A DNA stretch of 64,000 bases from Podospora pseudoanserina (Eukaryota; Ascomycota; Sordariomycetes; Sordariales; Podosporaceae): assembly GCF_035222485.1 (NCBI RefSeq), contig NC_085921.1, positions 744,001 through 808,000 on the forward strand, read 5' to 3'. How positions within the stretch are numbered: the stretch's first letter is position 1; each line of letters begins with the position of its first letter. Under the pieces are notes generated by a model that saw only the letters and a program-made list of their open reading frames with translations, did not search any database and had not been told where the DNA came from. Position numbers and translations under genes: made by a program. Positions 34,218 to 45,825 of the stretch are shown here, one piece after another.

Positions 34218-35737
34218 TTACAAATCCTTTGTGTCTTCGTCTGCAGGGGGGTCAATGTCGAGGACGCTCAGGGGGCTGTTATGCATCAGTCAAACATCCA
34301 CGTAAAGGCAAAAATAAGCAAACCTACCCCTTCTTGACCATGATACTCATAATCTCAAATAGCGCATCCGCAGCCGCCATCGTGGTGTGCTCAGCGTTGG
34401 TATCATAGGCGGGCTGTTATCACCCCCCCTTGTCAGCCATCATCATCTCTCCTTAACCCGCCCTTTCACCACAGCCGTATCAAGAAGGAACTCACAGCAA
34501 CCTCAACAATATCCGCCCCCACCAAATTCACCCCCTCCAACCCCCTCAAAATAGTCCTCAACTCCCTCGTGCTCCAACCCCCCGTTTCGGGCGTGCCCGT
34601 GGCAGGCGCAAAAGCCGGATCAAGCGTATCAATATCCAGGCTCAAATAAACAGGGTTCTTCGTCCCGACCCGTTCCCTTATCTTCTTGATGATTCCCTCC
34701 GTCCCTATAGTGTCAATCTCCCTCGCCTCCACAATCTCGAAGCCACAATAGCCATCGTTCTCATAATCACTCGGCCCCGAAAGAGTTGTGCGGATTCCCG
34801 CGTGGATGTTTGTGTCGTTTCGCAAAAGGCCCTCCTGTGCCGCGTGGTAGAAATACGTTCCGTGGTTGATGGAGGCCGTTTCCGAAGGCGAGCCGCCGAA
34901 TACCTTTGGCTTCCAGGTGTCGAGGTGGGAGTCAAAGTGGATGACTGTCACGGGGCCGTAGGCGCGATTGATAGAACGTAAAAGGGGGAGTGTGATGGTG
35001 TGGTCGCCTCCAAGGGTGATCACTCTCGGGAGGGTCTTGCCTTTGAGGGAGGGGCCGGGTTTGGTGGCGTCCGTGGTTGGGGGGCGGGAGAGGATGGAGA
35101 AGTGGCCGTTTTCGATTTGGTGGAGGGCGTAGGTGTTGTCGTAGGATGTCACCGGGATGTCGCCGCAGTCTATGACTTTGGCCCAGGAGTTGAAGGGGTT
35201 TGTGTCGAGGGGGACGTTGTAGCCGCCGCTAGAAGGGGGCCGTCAGTCGGTGTGGATGGTAGAGGTGAGGAGGGTTACACATACTAGAGGTTGAGCCTTC
35301 TTGAACCCTGCCGGATGCCGGAGGGGCCGAACCTAGCGCCGGGACGGTAGGATGTGCCCGTGTCGAAGGGAGCGCCTTGTTTATTTATGCTTATTAGCCT
35401 GGCTGCCTGACGTTGTGTATCCAGGCGGTTGGTTGTTGTGTAACAGACGTACCAATGAAAGCGATGTCATAGTCAATGTCCTTGTGAAAGAGACAAGGAA
35501 GATAAGGAAGACGCCCAAAGGTTGAGATGCCAGAGAAGACAGAGTCCGCCTGTGAGCTGTGTTAGCCAACAAGACATGGACGATCTCTAGATGACTGACC
35601 TGAGTCCCTCCATCGCCTGGCAGGGTGTTGTACCACAGAGATTTGTGAGGCCCCGCCATGTTCTTTTGATGCTCATGGTCACCATGCGCCAGAACGGCAG
35701 CTGTAAGCCACAGGGCGAGCAGACCCTGAGTTGCCAT
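34218..35737 (-). CDS. Secreted agmatinase-like ureohydrolase
   Basis: Six exons: 35600-35737, 35453-35549, 35285-35375, 34496-35228, 34328-34413 and 34218-34275. Every splice site is canonical and the frame closes on 400 aa. The ureohydrolase (arginase/agmatinase) binuclear manganese site is complete: GGDHT (His185), DSHLD (Asp208, His210, Asp212) and DIDTLDP (Asp307, Asp309), with SxDIDxLDP-x-APATGTPE-GG following. Agmatinases convert agmatine to putrescine and urea, but fungal paralogues may act on other guanidino compounds. The N-terminus MATQGLLALWLTAAVLAHG is a signal peptide, so the enzyme should enter the secretory pathway, followed by a His-rich HGDHEH stretch. The 58-nt last exon encodes the tail GPLSVLDIDPPADEDTKDL. 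Substrate choice is inference. Confidence 0.92.
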
Positions 35738-38055
35738 AATGTCGATTTGTGAGTTCCGATGTGTGATGTTGATACAGACACCAGAGCAGCGAAAATATGG
35801 CCAAGGCATCACTCCTTTTATGGTCCAGCGCACCTTTCCCCTCGGCTTGGGACTCTGCGAGCCATCGACCAACAATCGTCACCACTTGCTGCAGCCCAAT
35901 TCCCTTGAAGCACATCTCCGGCCTTATCACAGATAATGACATGCCTCAAACTCCCCCAAGCCCATTTCACTGGACGTCCTTCCACGAACCACCACTGCAT
36001 GTCATCTCAACGTTTCTCGTTAGGTAACGGTCGTTCCATCATCTCAGTGGAAGCATCACGTCCCATCTCATGCGGGAGCGACAGGAGAGATAAAGCAGAG
36101 CGTGTAGAGCATGTTCCCGACTGGGACTGCAGAAGACAGTACACCAATTATAAGGCTTTATGCGATGCTGCAATGGCAAGCTCGTCGATTTCTCGGAATC
36201 CCACACTCTGGACGTTGGATAATTCGACCACTAATGGAATCTCTTTTACTTGAAGCGATCGAGACCCGGGAATGCGGGGCTACCGTTCCAGTGCGAATGA
36301 CATCAAAGGTCTGGAGCGGGGGAACTGGTCCATGGGGGATTGGAGATAGATAGCCGTTGGGAGTGGGATGTTGCTATCTCGGAGACGTATGTATGTATAA
36401 GTGCAGATGCCCCCTTGGTGGCGATGTGGTTATTGGTCTTTATTTCTCATACATTCGGTGGCACGCAGGTCCTATTCGCTGCTCAGATATGGTGACATTT
36501 GATCGAGGAGATAAGAGCGAGGTATGGAATTGTGTGAGTTTTGAATTTCTTACAAATTTATTTCCGAGTCGGAGATATGTGGTCACCTCCTCATTCAAAC
36601 ATATAATAGAGCCCATGGACAGCTTTGTCTCGACTCCCGATCTTGTCTCCCCATCCACACTTGTGTTACGATGCGGGATCCCCCCCTTGTGGTCGACGGA
36701 AGAAAGAACACCTGAAAGGACCCTGCACTCAAAAACGTTTCAAGCCCAACACGTGGTTCCCGAGACATGGAGCAAAAGAAGGCCATTGTTGTCCAGGGAT
36801 GACACTTGTTGAACCCAGGAAACGGCCGAAGGCAAAGAGTACGAGAAGAAGAAAGAGAAGGAGAAGGAGAAAACAACCGCCGGGCTGACTTGGGCTGGAA
36901 CGGCTGGTGAGGTCACCGTCTTCACCATGGTTGAGGCGATCTCATTCGTCCCGTTCATCCTGCGGCCAGTGGGACCACCTCCGCTGCGTAGGGCAGTTTC
37001 TTGCGCTGATTCGGCCGGTGCCCTGATTTCGCTGCAGAGTGGGCGGGGCCGTGAGCCGGCTCCTGAAAAAGCGCAGCTAAAAACGTCTGATGCAGCAGTC
37101 GGTCGTGTCCCACATCAGAAGCTGCCGTGCTGCGGCAAGACAGCGCAACGGATGGCCACTGGATAGCACTGCGTTTCTGCCTGCCCGGATCCGCTTTGGG
37201 AGAGGCCATTTCATGCATTGATAAGGATACGTGGACGTTGTTGCTGGATATTGGGCAGAGCCAGAGAGAACTAGCAATGGAAATGGACAATGCAATTCTA
37301 GATGAACGAGATGCAAATCGTCATCGAGGTCGAGACAAGACTTCCAGACTGGGCGGGGAGTGGAGCTCTTGTTCTCCTTGTTCCCCGCCGTGAGAAAGGC
37401 TTGGCAGGGAAGTTGGGGATTCTCAGCGCAGGCTCAAGCTAGGGGTACCCTCCTCTCGTTCCCAGCCCGCCTATTTTGAGGTGCATCAAAGACCGGGCCA
37501 ATCACAAGAAAACCCCTCGAACAGGACAGTTGAATGGGGATGGACCAAATGGACTTGGAAGAAGATGCTCTTCCTCAGCGTGCATTTACATTGCATTTCC
37601 CTCCATTCATCACTCTCTCTTTCTAGACAGACACTATCGGGCACGCGCTGCTTCCCCCGGTCCCGTCCTTGATCATACGCTCCGCCCAGGTGTCCCTCCT
37701 TCTCACTCACGCTGTGTCTCGAGGTGATTCGCTCTCTGCGTGAACAAGGAAGGTCCCGAACCTGCCACTTGTCGATGTCTCACACAGGTCGCTGCCATCT
37801 GCCTCTATCCAGGACGCTGTCCTCCGGCCGCAACTTTCCTTCTGTGATACCTCGCCCAGCAGCTTCGCCGAGAGAAACCCTGCGTGGCGCATTCTTTTTC
37901 CAACAGTGAAATCACTCGCCGCCACCGCAGCACATTTCCAACAACGACGTAAGCAAATCATCAAACATGATGCCAATCTCTCTCCTTTGACTCTTTCTTC
38001 CAACAACTCGTTCACCCCTCCAGACCATCGCCGGACAAGCCGCCTTTCTTCTCCG
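35738..38055. other. Divergent intergenic region, agmatinase / large disordered protein
   Basis: About 2.3 kb upstream of both genes. Most of it shows only short frames. From about 37746 to 38055 a plus-strand frame in register with the downstream gene stays open and looks translated (for example FCDTSPSSFAERNPAWRILFP) but has no ATG. A gtaagc...ctccag intron candidate (37950-38031) lies within it. An upstream coding exon of the next gene is therefore possible. Confidence 0.5.
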
Positions 38056-41000
38056 ATGACGGTAGACGGCCGGGGACCTGCGCTCCCTGTTATGGGTTTG
38101 TCCCAGGTTGACCAGGCTTTTGGCTTGGAAGCGGACCGCCTCAAAAACCAGCCGCGCATGTTCAAGAGGCACAAGGTTCTGCCACACCCACGCAAAGAGG
38201 CCGTTGTGGGAGTAACGGACTTGCAAGTTCAACGGTTGCGATCGCGTTCCGGGCCGGAAAAGCATGTCGAGACTGAACCTCCGCTGTCGCAAGCCGCTAT
38301 CTCCCCGGCGAGTCGACGACCTCGTCAGCAAGAGCTCCACGTACCAAGACAGCGACGAGGAAGGGGTCCTGAACCGCCACCAACGCCGCCAGCGCATTCA
38401 CGAACCTCGTCGACGAGCCATCCCGTTGACCCGTCCAGCGACGAGTCGGATGACGCTGAAAGCCCAGCGCAAAGCATAGAGACGGTCCAGCCGCAGTCTC
38501 CAGCTACCCCTCCTAATCCACAGACACCTCTCACGCCCGAAATAACACCCCCAGGTCCGGCTGAGTCTCAGCTCAGGGCACGACCTCCGCTTTATGATCG
38601 ACTCCAGTCGAAAATCACCACCGAGTCGAGCTTCCAGTCGTATAGAACTGCTCCAGAGGTTCCTCTGACGTCTCCTGATGAGGAGGACGGCAGTTCGTCG
38701 CTCCTGAGACCGGCGCTATCATCAGCCCAGACATCTCGGAGCACTGTCAGGCAGTTGAAGGCGGATGGGAAAGAGAAGGTTCAGCCCGTGGGCTTGGGGC
38801 TTGGGCTCGAGTCGGGTGAGAAGGAAGCCGAGACTCCAAATAAAACCAGGGAATTTGAGAAATTTGATGGAGGGTGGACATGCGAGAATGGTGAGGTGGC
38901 AGAGGAATGGAACGCAACTCGCATGAGGAATGTGTCGATAAGAAAGCGAAAGGTATCAGCGCAAAAAGGGGAGGATCACAACAACAACGAGGTCCTTGAG
39001 GACTCGACTGTGTCTGCAACAAACGCCACCAAAGCGCTGCGCTCTGTGTCGCTACAGGACAGCCCGACGACCTATCCTGCACGCAGAGTCGTCTCAGATC
39101 GGGTGCCGAATCGAGGGCCGCCGTCCATGTCCGAATCTTCGATAGGCTCTGACGCCAAGCGCTCCTCCATCATGTCCAATAGGTCGACAACTTCGACTGT
39201 GGTCGACCATCCCGATGCAGCCCCTCGGCGGCGGAAGACGCTACGACACATGAAGAAGCAGATTGACTTGCGCGACTCTAGCTCCGAGCTTTCACCTGCC
39301 AGCTCAGCGCCTACATCTACGTCGGCAGCCGTGGAAGAGCCACGTAGGGGGCCTCTGCCAGCTTCGAGACTAGGAGACACTGGGCGAGATAGCCATGCGT
39401 CTATGGCTACTTTGAGCTCAATTTCGAGTAACAAAGCTTGGCGAGAGGCCTGGAAAGCGGGCGCGATTGCGGTTGCCATTGTGCCCGAACGTCGATCGTC
39501 GATCAAGTCCAACAAGTCCAACACTGCAAGAACCCCGTCTTTGAGGTCAACAAGCACGAGGCGATCCCAGCGAAGCCAGAGTCTCAGCTCTGCACCGCAA
39601 TCACGTACATCCAAGAGCGTTGAGCGAGTTCCTATCTTTGATCGACCACAACGCCGAGGTAGAGCCCACTCCGAATCAGATGGAGGTAGAAGTGCTGGAG
39701 ATGAGCGGACGATCGATTTTCCTCCTGTGATACCGAAGCGGTCATCTTCTCTCTCGGCCCCTACTAGTAGGAATGCTTCTAGAAGTGGCTCGCTTACGGC
39801 AGAGAGCCTCAAGGCGCACAACGCCATCCAGGCACAGCATCAAGAACTGCAAAAGGCTAGCTGGGAGCTCAATAAGCTTGTAAACCAGCACGCGGAGAGT
39901 AATGAGAGGGTCAGAGAGCAAAGGGTGGGGCTGCAACATCCCCCTGAGCTGAAGATTGTCACCAAGTCTCCGCAGCCCGAATTCACAATCCAGCAGGTTC
40001 TGCCGGAACAGCGTGCTGAGAGTAGAAAGACTGTGTCAAGCCCAGACCACGAAGGGGATGACCAGCACCTTTCCGTGGATCGGTACGGTGACCCGTTGTT
40101 TGGAAAGCGGCTCTCTGCCCAGAACACCCCCTTTTCCATCGCTTCAGTCGAGACGGCGGGCACTTCTCACGCTGAAGTCTCGGAGGCCATGGCGGTTAAT
40201 ATCTACCCGCACCAGAGCAAGTCTGTCGTGCTGGTCGACCACTCAGCCAAGCCTTCCGAGAGCTCCTCGCTCGAGAATCCTGTCATAATCGCAGAACCAG
40301 CCACACCACCCCAGAGGCGGTTTTCTTTTGAAGAAGTCGTCGACTCACCGTTGCGAAACCCGCGAGCCCCTCCCGAGCCACCTCGTCCGCCAGTCATCAA
40401 CTTCATCCCGGCTACTCCCTCGGGCTTGACGCCCATGACGGAAAGGCAGAAGATGCTGGGGAACTACTTTGAGGTTAATGGTGAGGGTGAAAAGCCAAAG
40501 CGTAGCCAGTCGCTGCTTCGGCGTGCCTTGACTGGAGGGCGGAAGAAGCCGGTTGGTGATCAGTATGGTCCTTCGCCGTCCCGCCCAGGGTTGATAACTA
40601 GGACTTTCTCCCTTGGCCGTCACGAATCCAAACCGCAGCGGCCGGGTCTCAAGCGCCGCCGTAGTACGGATGATCATCCCAGGGATGAGCACCTTCTCCA
40701 CCCCTTTTGGCGACCTGCCTACGCGGAAGACTCGATGTCCGATTCTGAATCCGACCCAGACGAAGACTATTATGAGGAGAGGGGAAGAAGGTACAAGTAC
40801 CCGCTTATTGACAACCGCCCTGGTGGTGCTCCTGCTAGAAGAACGAGTTTGAGCCAGCGTCTCAAGCGGACGTTTGCGATTTTGCCGGTGCAGGATAAAC
40901 ACCAGGATGATGGGTACGAGGATGATTACTATGCTGTTGCTGCCGGGTCGGGGCCAAATGGCGAGGTTGACCGGAGAACGATTAGGAGGACGCCATCGGG

Positions 41001-41454
41001 GAATCTGAGGGTTATGCGCTTTCGGAAGTCGTTGGAGTCGCTTAGGCCGGTGACGGCGCCGGAACAGCAGCAGCAGGTGTCGAGGCCGCCGGTTACACGG
41101 ATTGGGAGGCCGCTGCAGGGGTTGGTGAGACGGTTGTCGAGGGGACGGTCACAGGAGAGGCCGGTGGGGATCGGGGTTGGATCATCATTGGTGGGTGGGA
41201 GTGCTGGGGAGGAGAAAGGGGGCTGGGTGGATAGGATGAATTTGGGGAGGAGGTTGAGCGAGAAGCGGAGGGAGAAAAGGACGGAGGAGTTGAGGAAGAT
41301 GATTTCGAGGCCGAGGGAGGTGAGGGATGGGGTGGGGGATGTGATTAGACGGATGAGTTGGGTTGAGGAGCAGAGGGAGAGGGAGAGGGGGGGTGGTTGT
41401 GGGATGGAGATGGGGGCAAATAAGGGGAGGGCGGGAAGGATGACGACTTATTGA
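38056..41454 (+). CDS. Large intrinsically disordered hypothetical protein
   Basis: One long uninterrupted frame; from the first in-frame ATG (38056, MTVDGRGPALPVMGLSQVDQ) it encodes 1132 aa. The frame continues upstream without an ATG, so the true start may lie in an earlier exon. The N-terminal 50 residues look ordered (QAFGLEADRLKNQPRMFKRH). Most of the rest is Ser/Pro/Arg-rich and disordered. A short conserved-looking helix, KAWREAWKAGAIAVAIVPER, lies near residue 465, followed by an SR-rich segment. A further segment reads LTPMTERQKMLGNYFEVNGE, and the basic C-terminal third carries several RRxS and RxxS sites (RRALTGGRKK, RLKRTFAIL, RRLSRGRSQ), possible kinase targets. No catalytic domain, signal peptide or membrane segment. 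This looks like a filamentous-fungus-specific scaffold or regulator; function unknown. Confidence 0.85.
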   Translation: MTVDGRGPALPVMGLSQVDQAFGLEADRLKNQPRMFKRHKVLPHPRKEAVVGVTDLQVQRLRSRSGPEKHVETEPPLSQAAISPASRRPRQQELHVPRQRRGRGPEPPPTPPAHSRTSSTSHPVDPSSDESDDAESPAQSIETVQPQSPATPPNPQTPLTPEITPPGPAESQLRARPPLYDRLQSKITTESSFQSYRTAPEVPLTSPDEEDGSSSLLRPALSSAQTSRSTVRQLKADGKEKVQPVGLGLGLESGEKEAETPNKTREFEKFDGGWTCENGEVAEEWNATRMRNVSIRKRKVSAQKGEDHNNNEVLEDSTVSATNATKALRSVSLQDSPTTYPARRVVSDRVPNRGPPSMSESSIGSDAKRSSIMSNRSTTSTVVDHPDAAPRRRKTLRHMKKQIDLRDSSSELSPASSAPTSTSAAVEEPRRGPLPASRLGDTGRDSHASMATLSSISSNKAWREAWKAGAIAVAIVPERRSSIKSNKSNTARTPSLRSTSTRRSQRSQSLSSAPQSRTSKSVERVPIFDRPQRRGRAHSESDGGRSAGDERTIDFPPVIPKRSSSLSAPTSRNASRSGSLTAESLKAHNAIQAQHQELQKASWELNKLVNQHAESNERVREQRVGLQHPPELKIVTKSPQPEFTIQQVLPEQRAESRKTVSSPDHEGDDQHLSVDRYGDPLFGKRLSAQNTPFSIASVETAGTSHAEVSEAMAVNIYPHQSKSVVLVDHSAKPSESSSLENPVIIAEPATPPQRRFSFEEVVDSPLRNPRAPPEPPRPPVINFIPATPSGLTPMTERQKMLGNYFEVNGEGEKPKRSQSLLRRALTGGRKKPVGDQYGPSPSRPGLITRTFSLGRHESKPQRPGLKRRRSTDDHPRDEHLLHPFWRPAYAEDSMSDSESDPDEDYYEERGRRYKYPLIDNRPGGAPARRTSLSQRLKRTFAILPVQDKHQDDGYEDDYYAVAAGSGPNGEVDRRTIRRTPSGNLRVMRFRKSLESLRPVTAPEQQQQVSRPPVTRIGRPLQGLVRRLSRGRSQERPVGIGVGSSLVGGSAGEEKGGWVDRMNLGRRLSEKRREKRTEELRKMISRPREVRDGVGDVIRRMSWVEEQRERERGGGCGMEMGANKGRAGRMTTY

Positions 41455-42089
41455 TTACGGGTATATGAATGCATGAGTTTGGGTTGGAATTTCATGGAGG
41501 GGATGTAGGTCAGGGAAGAGGGCATGTATGTGATTATGATGTTTACGTTTTTTTTTTTTTGGGAGTGTCTGTTGGGAGATATGGGTATTGTGGTGGGGGT
41601 GTGGGAAAGGGTATGTGATGAATATATGAGATATGACTGGGTGTGATGTCTTCTTTTTTTCTCTTTGTTATTCTTTTAGGGGGGTGTTGATATGTCAGAT
41701 TATGTAGGTGGTTAGCTTTTGAAGTGTTTGGCGGCGTTAGCGATAAGACTTGGGTTTTGGGAGGTGTGGGTTATGAAAAATGCAAGTTTTTGGTACTCTT
41801 TTATGAAGACTTTTGATGTGTAGTGTGAGGTTGAATGAGCTTAAGTAGGACAGGTATGATGTGCTATTTATGCTATATCCTCGCTTGCTCTTGCTCTTCT
41901 CTCCCCTTCGCAGCCAGGCACTCCTTTTCTTATTTACCCATCAGCGATGTCATCACCTTCGCACATCACCATCATCAGCACCTTCGCTTATACCTTAATT
42001 GATTTGAATCCCAGATATGCCATATACACTACCTACGGTAATCTATATACTTTGATCATCTAAACACTATAACTATGCCGCTTAGAACC

Positions 42090-44340
42090 GTAGTTGATTG
42101 TTTTAAGACGGAGTGCAGCGCTTTGGGGCACTAAATCTTTTATCCAAGCATATAGTGTTAAGAGTACTGACATTCAACCTATGAGTCTGAGCTTGAAATA
42201 GATTGTAAAAGTTGGGATCGTTGTTAAATCTGAGCTCTAAATACCTTAGAATACTTGCTCTATATGTATCTCTTTATTACTTTTTATGCGCATCTATATA
42301 TAACACTCTTTGGGCATTTCTATATGTAATACCCTTGATGAATCTCTACATATAGCCCTGAGAACACATTGCTCTTGTTCTCTCTTTCGTAGACCGAGTG
42401 CCCTTCTTCTGCTTCGCACATCTACATCACCACTTTTAGGTCCTAACCAAATTAGCACCTTCGCCTATACCTTATTGCGTCCCATATATACCGATGCCAC
42501 ATGGCCTCCATGCGGATGAGGCTCTTACTAACCCTTACATCGAACCACTCTCTGCGGTAGTTCTTATTGTCCACATGGGGGCGTGGCATGAAAGACTAAT
42601 AAATAAATAGCTTTACCCCTTGAATTTTTCCACATAGAGTTCTTCTACTTTTTCCTCACGCATCACTAATATCATCACCTCGTCTATGCTTTCATAAATC
42701 TCATTCATATACCTATATAACATATACCAGGTGCCCTGTGCCATGCCTCCATGTGGGTGAGGCTCTTAATCCGAGCCTACTTGCTATAACAACGACGTCT
42801 ATAATGATAATAACGACAATAGATACCACAGTTACAATCACCACTTATTACAGCAACGGCAGCAACGGCAGCAACGGCAACGGTAAACACTGCAGTTATA
42901 ATACCTACTCTCGTCTCGGCTTAACCGCCTCGCTCTTCGTCTTCTGTTCGTCACCCTTTTTCTCCGCACATAGGTAGCACAACACTCCATCATTTTCGTA
43001 CAAACCTGCTTTAAAGCATGAGAAGCAGCCGTCCTCTTCTTTCTCGTCCATCATTAGATAATAGAGCTCACCATCTTGCTCTTCTTTTACCCTTTACACC
43101 TTGAGACACGGCCGTCTTCGTCTCTCTCGCCCATCACCATCTTCCTCGCCCATCTACCACCACCATCACAGTCTGGGTAGGCAGGTTACTCGTCGTAAAT
43201 ATGTTGAGCGCCTTGCTGTTCCTCTCCTGTTATAGCATCGCCCATTATTTCACTTTCCCTTCATAGTGTCTTCTTTTTATAGCAGAGTGACATGGTCCTA
43301 CCTCCTTGCTCACCACTAAGATCAACACTATTACCAACCCTTCATTCTGCCCTACATATAGACCATGTACCACCAGAAGGTAAGAGTGGGAGCTTTGCTT
43401 TATGGATAAAGGGGTAAGGGGAGGGGGGTGTGATTTTAGCTACCTAAAAGTTCTCCTAAAGCCAAAGCATTCAGGCTTAAAAAGACCGTTTTAGAAAGTC
43501 CTTAGAGCCTTTTGCTCCACTTCATTTTGACCATATAAAGAAGATAAACTAGATCCAAAAAGGTCTGGTGAGTATCATAGTTTGAGAAGGACGTTTAAAA
43601 TCAATCGTAGATAATAAGAGTTGCAAGGTCCAACATCACACTAGAGATACCCTATAGATGTGGTTTGAAAGTGTTGCCTCGTGCCATTAGCCTTTCCCGG
43701 GTCTAATGTAAGCTACGGATAACATAGAATGAAAGAATGCTTGGAGCTTTCTAATTGAGCCTTTGAGGAAATACAACTACCGGCGACAACTGGACAAGCT
43801 AGTAGACACAGGAAAATTATCATGCTCCAGTGTGTCTTTGCTGACCCATGTGTGGGCTTAACAAAAAGGCAGGATCAGGTGAATACTGATATGAGAAGTC
43901 ACCGTAGCATTCCAAATAATGGGTGCAATAATGATGAGTTGTTTGGAAAAGCTAGTGCAACGAGAGAGCTATATATGTACGGTGTTTGCCAGTGCCTTGC
44001 CAGTGTCCTAACAAATGCTAGGAGCAATCACACTACCGCTATAGTAATTGGAAGCCCTATTAATCGTTTTGAGACGGCTAGTCTCTTACATGCTAGATAA
44101 AGCAGCTTTCTTAAACGCTTAATATTTTATCCGAGCAATCGATGTCGATAATCTAAGCTTAGACTAGACAATAAAAGTTGGGATCAACTTTTTAAAGACA
44201 GAGAAAATCTCACGAAAACGTTATTTTACAACGCCCATATCCCATGTTGATTGTTTTGACAGTTGAGGGCTTTCGTGCTGGAGAAAGCATTAGCTGCAAA
44301 AACTTTTAATATAGTACAAAGCTAGATACAAGCATATCCA
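42090..44340. repeat. Three decayed copies of a dispersed repeat
   Basis: Similar segments occur at about 42090-42230, 44058-44195 and 44255-44340. They share (t)gattgttttaagacgg, then (ctt)ttatccaagcatat, and in two of them gtaaaagttgggatc. Differences are mainly transitions. No coding capacity is visible; probably old element fragments. Confidence 0.5.
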
Positions 44341-44550
44341 ACTCCCAAAAAAAGCTGATTTTACAACGCGCGAAGTCCCTAACGTTGGTTTTTTTCACAA
44401 TTGGAAGCATACTGTAATATTGTCTTTATAGAGCCTCGCATTTATGTGTCTGTCACACGGCTGCTTTTAAACATCAAGCAACGCTGACTGCGTAGCTGAG
44501 CCTTTAGCATAAACTTATAATCTGACTTTTAAAGGTCTCAATTTAAGTTA

Positions 44551-44630
44551 AACAGACTTAAACAGACTTAAACAGACTTAAACAGACTTAAATAGACTTA
44601 AACAGACTTAAACAGACATTAATAGGCATT
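44551..44630. repeat. 10-bp tandem array AACAGACTTA
   Basis: Eight contiguous 10-bp units. The first four are identical (aacagactta), then aatagactta, aacagactta, aacagacatt and aataggcatt. The array decays only towards its right end. It is non-coding and lies within AT-rich DNA. Confidence 0.9.
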
Positions 44631-45079
44631 GAAAACTAGAATTAACAATCCAATCTAAGCTTGAAATAAATTTAAAAAAGACATTAAATGTTGGGCTAGT
44701 AGCCTAAGCAAGTCACTGGCTGTAAAAAAAAAAGCCAAAAGCTAGAAATTAGTTGATGTCACAGCTTGATAGGTAAGTTTTAAGATAAGCAATAGTTATA
44801 CTATATCAATTGATTTAATTATAAGCTAAAGAAGAAAAAGAGAGGAAATCCTAACAGTGCCTGCAAAAGCAGAGCTTTTTGACAAAGCAAAGCTTTACTA
44901 CTTGCTCTCGCTCCCAAAGTCCCACATGCTCCACGTAGCCCGCACGTGCCTAGTATCCATCAGTCCGTCAGTGTCAAGCCTGTGCCGTGACAGTTGACAG
45001 AATAGTTATTACAATAAGTCGTTAGTTATTTAGTTCAAAAGTAAACAAATAAAAAAATATACTTTAAAAGCTAAGAGTA

Positions 45080-45190
45080 ACGACTTAAACTTAGCTTTTC
45101 ACCTATCAATCCTAGCTTTTACAGTCTATTTTAAGCTCAAATTACAGGAAAATATGTTGAGATGAGCTTCGTGTAACTTAAAAACGTTTT
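45080..45190. repeat. Decayed dispersed repeat, copy 3
   Basis: Contains acctatcaatcctagctttt and ctattttaagctcaaatta, aligning with the 18.7-kb copy (ccattttcagctcaaattg). Followed by AT-rich DNA and a 20-plus T run at about 45390. Confidence 0.5.
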
Positions 45191-45825
45191 CATTAAAATA
45201 AAAGATTACTATTTGGCATCTACATATCTTCTTTCAACCGAAAGTCTAAAAAGGGATTTGTGATACTTCTAATTTCCAGAGGTTTCTCCGCCTACATCAA
45301 GTCTTCAAAAAAGTAATTTTAATTTAGCAAGTCTTTTCTTCTAAAAATATAAGTAGAGCTGAAAAGGTAGGCCGTAGTGTATTTAGGTAAATTTTTTTTT
45401 TTTTTTTTTTTTTTTTTGAAAAGCTATTAACTTGACTTTTAGTATAAGTCTTTTGTTTTTTTCAATCTAGTAGTAAGCCAAGCGCAAGCTTTGCAAATAA
45501 ATGATTCTAGCTGCGCAAAGCTTACTACCTTTTTTAGACAAATATTTAAATTTAATATTTTTTTTCGTTTTTTCATTTATTTTATTGGAAATAATTAAAC
45601 TAACTTTATATAAACTTATTAATTTAAATAAAAAAGTTTTTATATTAAAGTATTATTAAATGGACAAAAACATAGCTTATATTTTTCTATAAAAGTTTTA
45701 AGAATATTTAAAAACAGTATATATAAAAAAAAATTTTTAAAAGAAATAAAAAGAAATTAGACGAAAATTTGTAAAGTTTTCTGTATTTACAGTTATTGCT
45801 CTAATTACTGTGCAAAAGTAATGCT

